NCBI GenBank assembly: GCA_947623875.1
Contig: CANQII010000003.1
Coordinates: 1-51,185, forward strand
Direction: 5' to 3'
DNA: 51,185 nt
From: an uncultured Oscillospiraceae bacterium
GTDB lineage: Bacteria > Bacillota > Clostridia > Oscillospirales > Oscillospiraceae
In this document: positions 40,262 through 48,103 of the stretch, in pieces
Position numbering within the stretch: the stretch's first letter is position 1
Layout: every line of letters begins with the position of its first letter
The notes under the pieces: generated by a model
What the model saw: only the letters and a program-made list of their open reading frames with translations
The model's database searches: none
What the model was told of the DNA's origin: nothing
Made by a program: the position numbers and the translations under genes

Positions 40262-42934
40262 TTAGAGCGGCACCACAGAGATCACAAACAGCGCTGCCGC
40301 CGCCAGGAAGAAGAGGATCATGCCGGCGTTTCGGAACACCGTCCTGCCCCGCTGTCTTCTCGGCAGTTCCACCTCTGCGGTCTGGAAGGCCAGGTTGTGG
40401 GTGCCGATGCAGAAGAGCACCAGACCTGCCAGGAAGACCATGAAGATCACCAGGAGGTAGATCAGCAGCGGCAGCATTCCCGTGAGGATGGCAGCGGCAT
40501 CGGGATCTCCGCCGATCATGATCTCCTCCGGCACCGTGCGCACGATGGCCGGCGCCACGATGCTGCCGATGAAGTTCACCAGCATATGCAGGCCGATGCT
40601 GTACCGGAGCCGTCCGGTCTTGAGATACAGGTACCCGAACACCAGGCCCAGGGCGGCGGCGTAGAAGAACTGGGAGAAGTTGCCATGGAAGAGGCCGAAG
40701 AGCAGCGCTGAGACCACCACAGCGGTCTTCTCCCCGTACACCCGCACCCGGTCTATGATCTGCTTGCGGAAGATGAACTCCTCAAAGAGCGGGGCCAGGA
40801 TCACCATCACCAGGATCTGAAACACCAGGGAGTCTGAATAGGCATAGGTGGCAAGGGGATTCTCCGCGGCGGTCGCGGGGAAGATGCTTTGAATCAGGAG
40901 CAGCACCAGAATGCCCACGATATTGCCGGCGTACATCAGGAAGAAGCTGATGGCCCCGTCCATCGCCAGCCGCACAGGCTTTGCCGGGCGGACCTCCGGC
41001 GGGTTGGCCGGCACTTTCCGCAGAATGAGATAGCAGAGGGGCATGGCCACAAAGTACATGGGCACAAAGGTGGCCACCCACAGGAGCCAGGCGGGAGCCT
41101 CCCCGTCTGCAAAGAGGTTGGAGATGAGGGCCGCGATGATCAGCTGGAGCACGGTGGCGGAGACAATGGCGGCAAAGAGGCCCAGACCCACACGAGAGAA
41201 GGCCTTTCTGGCGACGGTGAGGTCCCCCGTGAAGGGAACATCCACTTTCGGCCGTCTGCCGCCCTTGGCGTCCACAAAGATGGGGGTTACCCCAAAGAAC
41301 AGGGTGCCCAGGAACAGGTTCACTGCGGTGATAGCCGCCATGCCGAGGAAGAGGTAGTCGAAGACAATGGCCAGGGCCGCGATGACGATGTCCGGCAGCA
41401 GGCCGAAGTAGATGAAGAGCACCTGCACCAGCTGCTTTACCGTGGTACCGGCGGACACCGGCACAGACAGGTTGATGAAAGAGCCCACCGTGGTGGAGAG
41501 GTAGTCCACCGAGACGATGAGAGGGATCCAGGCCAGGGCGATCAGCGGATTGGTCCGGGTGATCACAGCGCCCACGATCACCGCCGGCAGGATGTCCAAG
41601 AGACAGTTGGCGATGCCGCCCAGAAGAGACCAGAACACCTTGGCCCAGGCGCTCTCCGGCACCATCCGGAAGGTGTCGTTTCCGGTATCTGCCTCCAGTG
41701 GGTTGCCCAGAGCCCGGTAGAAGACCATCACGCCCAGTGCCAGGGAGACCACCATCATGTCTTTGGCGAGAATGGCGGCGATCACCGCCACCACCAGGTA
41801 GAACACCATGGTCTTGGTGATGCAGCCCAGGAAGGCGAACCGGAACCGATTGTACATCGCTTTGAAGAAGAACACATTGGCGCCTGAGCCGTGGTTGAAG
41901 CTGTCCCGGCGGAGCTTTTCGCTGCGGTCTTTCTTCCGCTTCACCACGATGCCGGTGCTCTTATCAGACTGGACCTGCGCCAGCAGTTCTGCGGTCTCCT
42001 CCGATTTGGCCATGGCCTCCTCGTAGAAGTCCGCTTTCAGGCGCCATATGACGAAGACCATCAGGGCCATGCCGGCGAGAAGGGCCAGGGCGGTGAGCAC
42101 GCTGAAGAGCACATTGCCGTCCATGGCGAAGACGCAGAAGGCACGAACCCACCCCCACACCGGGATCCACCGGGTGGCCGGGCTGCCGAAGTACTGGGCG
42201 ACAGCTGTCAGCCAATCCCCGCCGATGCTCTGACGATAGGCCAGAAGGCCCAGCACCAGGACGCCCAGAATGGCGTAGATCGCCGGCCGAAGATACTTCT
42301 TCACCGCCGAGTGGGTGGAGCAGATGGTATACAGCATCACCTGGAGGAGCAAGCCGTACACGTTGAGCATGGTCCAGGCCAGCACCAACGCAACGCACCC
42401 CCAGAGGGGCAGTCCGCCGTTCAGCACCATGTTGGGCAGCTGGAAGAGCAGATACAGGCTCATGAGGACGGTCATGCCAAGGCGGGAGGAGAGCCGGAAG
42501 AGCAGCACAGACTGGGGCTTCATGGGGGAGGCGAAGAGCAGGTTCACATCTGCCGGGAGAAAGATCTGGCTGCCGGCCTTGTCCGCGCCGAAGGCGTAGA
42601 ACACCAGCACACCCAGCAGCAGCACGCCGCCCAGGGCCTCCAGGAACTGGCCGTCCACTTCCTCCAGATTCTCAATGACGATGTCTGTGTCCGGATTCTC
42701 CGGGTCTTCCAGATCCGGGTCCCAATCCTCCGGCTCCCCCGGCTCCTCCGGGAGCATCACGCCGTTGTCCGGATAGTCCGGCTCCGGGGCGTTGTCTTCC
42801 ACTACCCCGGCAAAGATCCCGATGCCCACACCCACCGCAAAGCAGATCAAGAGGAAGATGAGCACCCAGGTCTTCATCAGCTTCCGGATCTGGTTTTTCA
42901 GGGTGTGCAGCGCGTAGTATCCAACCAGCCTCAT
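40262..42934 (-). CDS. Fusion of putative ABC exporter permease and CPBP intramembrane protease
   Basis: An 890-aa protein. Residues 1 to about 570 are a polytopic putative ABC-exporter domain (opening YYALHTLKNQIRKLMKTWVLI; signature ADVNLLFASPMKPQSVLLFRL) with a cytoplasmic Lys/Arg stretch at about 345-375. Residues about 585-870 are a CPBP (CAAX protease/Abi) domain with EEFIFRK (about 718-724), FGLFHGNFSQF and HMLVNFIGS motifs, the metal-binding and catalytic set of intramembrane glutamic proteases. The start overlaps the ATPase stop (ATGA). A transporter-protease fusion suggests export coupled to peptide processing, an inference from domains only. Confidence 0.85.
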   Translation of the reverse strand: MRLVGYYALHTLKNQIRKLMKTWVLIFLLICFAVGVGIGIFAGVVEDNAPEPDYPDNGVMLPEEPGEPEDWDPDLEDPENPDTDIVIENLEEVDGQFLEALGGVLLLGVLVFYAFGADKAGSQIFLPADVNLLFASPMKPQSVLLFRLSSRLGMTVLMSLYLLFQLPNMVLNGGLPLWGCVALVLAWTMLNVYGLLLQVMLYTICSTHSAVKKYLRPAIYAILGVLVLGLLAYRQSIGGDWLTAVAQYFGSPATRWIPVWGWVRAFCVFAMDGNVLFSVLTALALLAGMALMVFVIWRLKADFYEEAMAKSEETAELLAQVQSDKSTGIVVKRKKDRSEKLRRDSFNHGSGANVFFFKAMYNRFRFAFLGCITKTMVFYLVVAVIAAILAKDMMVVSLALGVMVFYRALGNPLEADTGNDTFRMVPESAWAKVFWSLLGGIANCLLDILPAVIVGAVITRTNPLIALAWIPLIVSVDYLSTTVGSFINLSVPVSAGTTVKQLVQVLFIYFGLLPDIVIAALAIVFDYLFLGMAAITAVNLFLGTLFFGVTPIFVDAKGGRRPKVDVPFTGDLTVARKAFSRVGLGLFAAIVSATVLQLIIAALISNLFADGEAPAWLLWVATFVPMYFVAMPLCYLILRKVPANPPEVRPAKPVRLAMDGAISFFLMYAGNIVGILVLLLIQSIFPATAAENPLATYAYSDSLVFQILVMVILAPLFEEFIFRKQIIDRVRVYGEKTAVVVSALLFGLFHGNFSQFFYAAALGLVFGYLYLKTGRLRYSIGLHMLVNFIGSIVAPAIVRTVPEEIMIGGDPDAAAILTGMLPLLIYLLVIFMVFLAGLVLFCIGTHNLAFQTAEVELPRRQRGRTVFRNAGMILFFLAAAALFVISVVPL

Positions 42935-43686
42935 CCGGCATCGCCCCCTTGGGGTGTCTCACCGATCCCGGGCAGCTCCGGCGGCTGGTTCTCGCCTTCT
43001 GTGACATCGAAGAACAGCTTCTCCAGGGTTCTGCCGTCCTTGTCCAGCTCCTCCCGGGTGACGTTGGCCTTGATGACGCCGTGGTCCATGATGATAGTCC
43101 GATCCCACAGCATGTCCACGCTGTCTATGATGTGGGTGCTCACGAGAAGGGTCTTCCCCTCATTGCGCATCTCCTCCATCGCCAGCTTCAGCTCTTTGAT
43201 GGCGTGGGGATCCAGGCCGATCATGGGCTCGTCCAGCAGCACCACCTCGGGCTCCGGCAGCAGACCCAGGCAGAGGTTCAGCTTCTGCTGCATGCCTTTG
43301 GACAGCTCATCCCCGAACTTCTTCCGCTTGTCTGTGAGCTCAAAGCGCTCCAGAAGGGCTTCGATCCGAGGCTTGTATCCCGTGAGCTTGTATGCCCGGG
43401 CCAGAAACTCCATGTGCTCAGACACCGTGAGGTTGGGGTAGAGGCTGGGCATCTCCGGGATGTACCCCAGGATCCGCCGGGCGTCTGAGGATTTGTTGGG
43501 ATAGCCCCCTACGGTGATCTCCCCTTCAAAGCGGAGAAAGCCGATGACCGCTTTCATCAGGGTACTCTTTCCCGCGCCGTTGGGGCCCAGCAGCACCGTG
43601 ATGCTCCCCGGGTCCAGTGTGAAGTTCAGGTCATCGCAGGCGACAACCTTGCCGTATCTCTTGGTGACGTGCGTAACCGTTAGCAT
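42931..43686 (-). CDS. ABC transporter ATP-binding protein
   Basis: A 251-aa protein; the ATG at 43686 follows AGGAGG. Walker A is GPNGAGKST, signature ELSKGMQQKLNL, Walker B VVLLDEPMIGLDP, H-loop STHII. It energises the exporter-CPBP fusion encoded next, with which it shares a 4-bp overlap. The promoter region carries two inverted repeats, so the operon is probably repressor-controlled. Confidence 0.94.
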   Translation of the reverse strand: MLTVTHVTKRYGKVVACDDLNFTLDPGSITVLLGPNGAGKSTLMKAVIGFLRFEGEITVGGYPNKSSDARRILGYIPEMPSLYPNLTVSEHMEFLARAYKLTGYKPRIEALLERFELTDKRKKFGDELSKGMQQKLNLCLGLLPEPEVVLLDEPMIGLDPHAIKELKLAMEEMRNEGKTLLVSTHIIDSVDMLWDRTIIMDHGVIKANVTREELDKDGRTLEKLFFDVTEGENQPPELPGIGETPQGGDAG

Positions 43687-43717
43687 GCTACTCTGTCCTC
43701 CTGTCTATTGTCCGTGG

Positions 43718-43790
43718 ATCAGATCCGCCGCGGGGATATGCCTGGCTGGATCTGATATCAATACGATATCACTTTGATTGGCGGTGTCAA
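43718..43790 (-). promoter_or_regulatory. Control region of the ABC-CPBP operon with two palindromes
   Basis: TGATATC-AATAC-GATATCA (43753-43771) is a perfect 7-5-7 inverted repeat lying in the -10 region of a minus-strand promoter whose -35 TTGACA sits at 43790-43785. A second repeat ATCAGATCC / GGATCTGAT spans 43718-43756 in the leader. The palindrome is a likely repressor operator; the regulator is not in view. Confidence 0.6.
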
Positions 43791-44047
43791 GAGGGAATTT
43801 TCCAAAAATCGCGGAAAATTTCCGCCGCCGCATCGCCCAGGATGACAAGTATCCCTGTCCTTTTGACAATTTTTCTTGTCTTTTCAGAGAATAGCAGACC
43901 GAAAGAGGGCTGTCAAGAGAGGAATGGAAGATTTGTGAAATCCGGCGGATTTTCGGGGAACTTGCGGAGACGCAGGCCTCCTGCCGGAACCCCGCAGTTC
44001 TCTGTCCTTCTGGTGAAACTTAGCAAAAGTTTGTGCAAAATTCCCTC

Positions 44048-44077
44048 TTGACCGCTCCCCTCGTTTTCGTCTATGAT
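44048..44077 (+). promoter_or_regulatory. Promoter of the leader region before the BAAT-like hydrolase
   Basis: TTGACC (44048-44053), 18 bp, TATGAT (44072-44077). The predicted transcript would have a leader of about 455 nt before ATG 44540. Confidence 0.6.
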
Positions 44078-44116
44078 AGGCCATGGTTTGAGAGACAACA
44101 GACAGAGGAAACCAAT

Positions 44117-44230
44117 ATGCCGCTGAAATGCGGTTTTCTTTCAGCATGTGAGTTAGACCTTACTAACTATTTGCCGCATCAGGCCGACAGTGAAAACCGC
44201 TTGTTCCAGGAACAAGCGGTTTTAAGCTGA
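44117..44230 (+). CDS. Possible 37-aa leader peptide
   Basis: ATG 44117 is 6 bp after AGAGGAA, 35-40 nt into the predicted transcript. It reads MPLKCGFLSACELDLTNYL... and ends inside the terminator hairpin at 44193-44223. It contains the first TTAG-N6-CTAA module. A translated leader that overlaps a terminator would suit attenuation, but coding is not proven. Confidence 0.4.
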   Translation: MPLKCGFLSACELDLTNYLPHQADSENRLFQEQAVLS

Positions 44231-44495
44231 AATAGTCCAATTTTCCATATCAGATCGACACAGCAGGAGAATTTCCGATGAAGCGCTGAAATCAGCGTTT
44301 TTCTTCCGGTTGTGGGTTAGATACAGCTAATTCAGGTAGCAGTCGCTAATAGCAGTTGCCTTATCTAACTCTCCTGCTACCCGGCAGTTTCTCCCCTGCT
44401 TCATGAGAAACCGGTCTCTGTTTCCCATGGATGCGCCATATTCGTCCGAGGGAAAACAGGTTTTCTTTCAAGCCACGGGTTAGTTGGCGCTAATT
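44120..44495 (+). repeat. Three spaced leader modules (hairpin + T-run + GTTAG-N6-CTAA)
   Basis: TTAG-N6-CTAA cores at 44153-44166, 44317-44330 and 44480-44493, 164 and 163 bp apart. Each core is preceded by a short hairpin and TTTTCTT, and by similar bases (CTGAAAT-CGGTTTTCTTTCAGC-TGTGAGTTAG in module 1; modules 2 and 3 share GGGTTAG-N6-CTAATT). The sequence between the modules is not similar. It may be repeated operators or RNA elements. Confidence 0.55.
44193..44223 (+). terminator. Terminator-like hairpin inside the leader
   Basis: AAAACCGCTTGTTCC / GGAACAAGCGGTTTT, 15-bp perfect inverted repeat around a single A, between modules 1 and 2. Confidence 0.7.
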
Positions 44496-44539
44496 TGCAC
44501 AAAAGCCTTATTTCGATATAGAAAGACGAGGGATGCACC

Positions 44540-45454
44540 ATGAAATCCAACGCACAGCGGGCCCGGGAGCAGCTCACCCTCACCCCTGATGTGGAATTCA
44601 CCTTGCAGGAAGACGGCCTGATCGGTGCTCTGTACAGGCCGAAGAAAGACCAGTACCCCGGCAAAGCGATCGTCATGCTCGGCGGCAGCGATGGTATCTA
44701 TCCCCTCACCCAGATGGTGGCGGAGGTGTATGTCCAGCGCGGCATTACCATCCTGGCCCTGGCCTACTGGAATGAACCAGGCCTGCCGGACTGCTTCGAG
44801 AGAGTCCCTGTGGAACCAGTGGAGAAAGCGGCCCTGTGGCTTCATGAGCATGGGTATCAGAAAGTGGGTCTCTGGGGCATCTCCATGGGTTCCATGCTGG
44901 CACTGCTGGCGGGCAGTCTCATGCCGGGGCTGATCTCCTCTGTGGTGGCGGTCTGCCCCACAAACATCTGTGGTCAGGGCTTCGTGAAGAAGAAGGGCAT
45001 CGCCAAACTGGAGTGCTCCGCCTTCAGCTGGCGGGACAAGGACATCCCCTGGGCGGGATTACAGCTGTCCAAAGGTGCCATCCTCCGAGACAGCTTCCGG
45101 GAGAAGAGCATGTCCCTGCGCTCCTGTTATCTGGACGCCGTTCAGAACGCCCCGGAGGAGGCCCAGATCCCGGTGGAGCGGATCCGCGGTCCCATTCTGC
45201 TCCTCTATCCCCAGTACGATGCCATGTGGCCCTCGGAGATCGCGGCAGAGAAGATCGCCCAGCGTCTGAAAGCCCACAGCTTTGCGTATCCCGTGAAACA
45301 GGTGGGATATGAGTTCGCCAGCCACATGCTGATTCCCATCCACACCCGCTCCAAGGCGATGTTCCAGGTGGAGCGGAAGCACCCGGAGGAGTGCCGCAAG
45401 AGCGACCTGGACAGCCTGGAACAGGCCCTGGCTTTCTGGAAAGAGGTCTGGTAA
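44540..45454 (+). CDS. Acyl-CoA thioester hydrolase/BAAT C-terminal domain-like alpha/beta hydrolase
   Basis: A 304-aa protein with ATG after GACGAGGGATGCACC. The hydrolase core shows VMLGGSDGIYP, the nucleophile elbow LWGISMGSML, the acid in YPQYDAMWP and the His in EFASHMLIP, the pattern of BAAT C-terminal (dienelactone-hydrolase-like) enzymes. Bacterial versions hydrolyse or transfer acyl thioesters; the substrate is unknown. The gene follows the triplicated leader and overlaps the next gene at TAATG. No signal peptide, so it is cytosolic. Confidence 0.87.
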   Translation: MKSNAQRAREQLTLTPDVEFTLQEDGLIGALYRPKKDQYPGKAIVMLGGSDGIYPLTQMVAEVYVQRGITILALAYWNEPGLPDCFERVPVEPVEKAALWLHEHGYQKVGLWGISMGSMLALLAGSLMPGLISSVVAVCPTNICGQGFVKKKGIAKLECSAFSWRDKDIPWAGLQLSKGAILRDSFREKSMSLRSCYLDAVQNAPEEAQIPVERIRGPILLLYPQYDAMWPSEIAAEKIAQRLKAHSFAYPVKQVGYEFASHMLIPIHTRSKAMFQVERKHPEECRKSDLDSLEQALAFWKEVW

Positions 45455-45948
45455 TGAATTGGGCGAGGATCGTGCTGGACGGCCTGGCAATGGGTGTGGT
45501 GTTCAATGTGTCCACCGCGCTGCTGTGGACGATTGCACCCACCGCCTTTTCCCAGATGATGCCGAAGGAGATCCGAAACACTGCCCCGAAGATGACGCGG
45601 AGCGATCTCGCTGTACTGGCAGGGCTGCATCTCATGCAGCTGCTGGTTATCGTGTACATGGCCCTGAGTGCCATCAATGCCGGCATCCGCGGCTTCTGGC
45701 CTCTGTTTTGGACGGCGTATCTCGAGATGCTGTTCGTCTCCTTCGGCGACCTCATCGGGCTGGACGGCTTCTTCCGCGCCTATGTGTGTAAGCATGGACT
45801 TGTACCTCCTGGCACTGCGCAGTGCAATGCCTGGCATCTGAAAACGTGGATGCTCACGCTGGCGCTGCCGGAACATTTATTGGGCTGGCCGCTGTTTCTC
45901 TGTCCGCTGGCCGGCCTCATCGCGGCAGGCATCGGCATGCTGCGCTAA
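45454..45948 (+). CDS. Four-TM membrane protein of unknown function
   Basis: A 164-aa protein; the ATG at 45454 overlaps the preceding stop (TAATG), so translation is coupled; the track start at 45391 is inside the hydrolase gene. TM segments lie at about 8-28, 50-70, 78-98 and 138-160. A conserved-looking loop GDLIGLDGFFRAYVCKHG and a Cys-Asn-Ala-Trp-His segment follow TM3. No family was recognised. Co-expression with the BAAT-like hydrolase suggests a joint role at the membrane. Confidence 0.75.
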   Translation: MNWARIVLDGLAMGVVFNVSTALLWTIAPTAFSQMMPKEIRNTAPKMTRSDLAVLAGLHLMQLLVIVYMALSAINAGIRGFWPLFWTAYLEMLFVSFGDLIGLDGFFRAYVCKHGLVPPGTAQCNAWHLKTWMLTLALPEHLLGWPLFLCPLAGLIAAGIGMLR

Positions 45949-45977
45949 CCGCCCTGCCTCGGGACCCGTGGAGGGAG

Positions 45978-45994
45978 GAGCGCATATAGCGCTC
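45978..45994. promoter_or_regulatory. Palindrome upstream of the HMA-CydDC operon
   Basis: GAGCGC-ATATA-GCGCTC, a 6-5-6 inverted repeat 50 bp before the HMA gene. It could be a metal- or heme-responsive operator; no -35/-10 pair was clear. Confidence 0.4.
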
Positions 45995-46043
45995 GCAGCA
46001 GATCTTTGAAATCACCATATGGCAAAGAAAGGACGAATTTGCT

Positions 46044-46301
46044 ATGAACAAGATCACACTGAAAATAGACGGCATGATGTGCGGGATGTGCGAGGCCCAT
46101 GTGAACGACGCCGTCCGCAAGGCATTTCCGGTGAAGAAGGTCTCCTCCTCCCACACCAAGGGCGAGACGGAGATCCTCACAGAGCAGCCCATAGACGAGG
46201 CAAAGCTCCGGGCGGCCATCGACGCCACCGGATACAAGGTGCTGTCTGTGCAGAGCGAGCCCTACGAGAAGAAGGGCCTGTTCGGATTTCTGCACGGATA
46301 A
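46044..46301 (+). CDS. Heavy-metal-associated (HMA) domain protein, CopZ-like
   Basis: An 85-aa protein with ATG behind AAAGAAAGGA. The beta-alpha-beta-beta-alpha-beta HMA fold carries the metal site MMCGMC at about residues 11-16 (MxCxxC type) and the ATGYKV terminal strand. Such proteins bind Cu(I) or related soft metals and hand them to transporters. It has a short Lys-rich C-terminal extension, EKKGLFGFLHG. Positioned before the CydD/CydC-like genes, 62 bp away, it may supply a metal or thiol-related function to that operon, by context only. Confidence 0.88.
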   Translation: MNKITLKIDGMMCGMCEAHVNDAVRKAFPVKKVSSSHTKGETEILTEQPIDEAKLRAAIDATGYKVLSVQSEPYEKKGLFGFLHG

Positions 46302-46363
46302 ACCAGCGGCGCAAAACCTGGGGGACCATCCCTGCCGTATGAGATCGGAGGTAACAAGAAGAC

Positions 46364-48103
46364 ATGATGATAGACAAACGGCTCCTGGCGCTGGCGCCGG
46401 AGAGCAAAAAGTACATCGCCGGCAATGTATTGCTGCAGTGGCTGTCTCTGGTGACCAACATCGCCCTTATGACAGCTCTCACTTCCCTTCTGGCGGGGTT
46501 ATTCCAGCGCACTGCCGGCACCCAGCAGATCACCACTGTGCTCATCATCGCGGTGGTCTGCCTGGTAGTCCGGTTTCTCTGCACCACCGGGGCCAGCCGG
46601 ATGAGCTACCTCTCCAGCAAGGCGGTGAAGAAGACCCTGCGGGAGAAAATCTACGGCAAGCTGCTGCGGCTGGGCGCCTCGTACCACGAGCAGGTGGCCA
46701 CCTCTGAGGTGGTCCAGGTATCTGTGGAGGGCGTAGAGCAGCTGGAGACCTATTTCGGCGCCTATCTGCCCCAGTTCTTCTATGCCATGCTGGCGCCCCT
46801 CACTCTCTTCGTCTACTTGAGCTTCATCAGCCTTCCCTCGGCCATCGTACTGCTGATCTGCGTGCCGCTGATCCCCGTCTCCATCGCAGCGGTACAGACC
46901 TGGGCCAAGAAGCTGCTGTCCAAGTACTGGGGGCAGTACACCGCCCTGGGCGATACCTTCCTGGAGAACCTGCAGGGGCTCACCACCTTGAAGATCTACC
47001 AGTCTGATGGCTTCAAAAACGAGGAGATGAACGAAGAGGCGGAGAAGTTCCGGAAGATCACCATGAAGGTGCTCACCATGCAGCTAAACTCCATCACCAT
47101 CATGGACCTCATCGCATACGGCGGCGCGGCCCTGGGCGTGATCCTGGCCACCACCCAGATGCGGGCGGGCAAGATCGACATGGCAGGGGCACTTCTCATC
47201 ATCCTTCTCTCCGCAGACTTCTTCCTCCCCATGCGGCAGCTGGGCTCCTTCTTCCATGTGGCCATGAACGGCATGGCGGCCAGCGGCAAGATCTTCCACC
47301 TGCTGGACCTCCCGGAGCCAGCAGAACAGACGAAGCCCATGCCGGCAGACTGCACCATCGCCTGCAGAGACCTTCACTTCGCCTACGATCCTCAGCGGGA
47401 GGTACTCCACGGGCTGGACCTGGACCTTCCCAAGGGCAGCTTTACCGCCATCGTGGGAGACAGCGGCTGCGGCAAGTCCACGGTGGCCGGCATTCTCATG
47501 GGCCGCAACCGGGGCTACACCGGAACCGTAACTGTAGGCGGCACGGAGCTCTCCGTGATCCAGGAGGCATCCCTCCTCCAGAACATCACCTATGTGGGCC
47601 ACCAGAGCTATCTCTTCCAGGGCACCGTCCGGGATAACCTTCTCATAGGCAATCCCAAGGCGGACGATGCCGCTCTCTGGGCGGTGCTGGAGCGGGCCAA
47701 ACTGGCGGACTTTCTCCGGGCGGAGCAGGGGCTGGACACGCAGCTTCTGGAGCAGGCTTCCAACCTCTCCGGCGGCCAGCGGCAGCGCCTGGCGCTGGCC
47801 CGGGCCCTTCTCCACAATAGCCCCGTGTACATCTTCGATGAGGCCACCTCCAACATCGATGTGGAGAGCGAGAACGACATCATGCAGGAGATCCACCGGC
47901 TGGCCAAAACCAAGACCATTCTGCTGATCTCCCACCGCCTCGCCAACGGGGCGGCGGCAGACAAGATCTATGTGATGGAGGGCGGGTCTGTGGTGGAGTC
48001 CGGCACCCATACCACATTACTGGCCCGCAATGGCGTCTACGCCAGGCTCTGGAATACCCAGCAAGCCCTGGAACACTACGGAGAGGAGGGGAGCATCGCA
48101 TGA
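46364..48103 (+). CDS. ABC transporter ATPase/permease, CydD-like
   Basis: A 579-aa protein with GGAGG upstream of ATGATG. Six TM helices (residues about 15-315) form an ABC exporter domain; the ATPase domain has Walker A GDSGCGKST (about residue 366), signature LSGGQRQRLALARAL, Walker B VYIFDEATSN and H-loop SHRLA. The pair with the next gene and their size match the CydDC/amino-acid-type exporter family, which moves cysteine/glutathione or binds heme. No cydA or cydB is in the window, so a terminal-oxidase role is not supported here. It overlaps the next gene by ATGA. Confidence 0.88.
   Translation: MMIDKRLLALAPESKKYIAGNVLLQWLSLVTNIALMTALTSLLAGLFQRTAGTQQITTVLIIAVVCLVVRFLCTTGASRMSYLSSKAVKKTLREKIYGKLLRLGASYHEQVATSEVVQVSVEGVEQLETYFGAYLPQFFYAMLAPLTLFVYLSFISLPSAIVLLICVPLIPVSIAAVQTWAKKLLSKYWGQYTALGDTFLENLQGLTTLKIYQSDGFKNEEMNEEAEKFRKITMKVLTMQLNSITIMDLIAYGGAALGVILATTQMRAGKIDMAGALLIILLSADFFLPMRQLGSFFHVAMNGMAASGKIFHLLDLPEPAEQTKPMPADCTIACRDLHFAYDPQREVLHGLDLDLPKGSFTAIVGDSGCGKSTVAGILMGRNRGYTGTVTVGGTELSVIQEASLLQNITYVGHQSYLFQGTVRDNLLIGNPKADDAALWAVLERAKLADFLRAEQGLDTQLLEQASNLSGGQRQRLALARALLHNSPVYIFDEATSNIDVESENDIMQEIHRLAKTKTILLISHRLANGAAADKIYVMEGGSVVESGTHTTLLARNGVYARLWNTQQALEHYGEEGSIA

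Noticed and set aside
44120-44495. CRISPR array
   Set aside because: Only three cores with 164-bp spacing and degenerate repeats; nothing like 25-40 bp repeats with 30-40 bp spacers, and no cas genes in the window.
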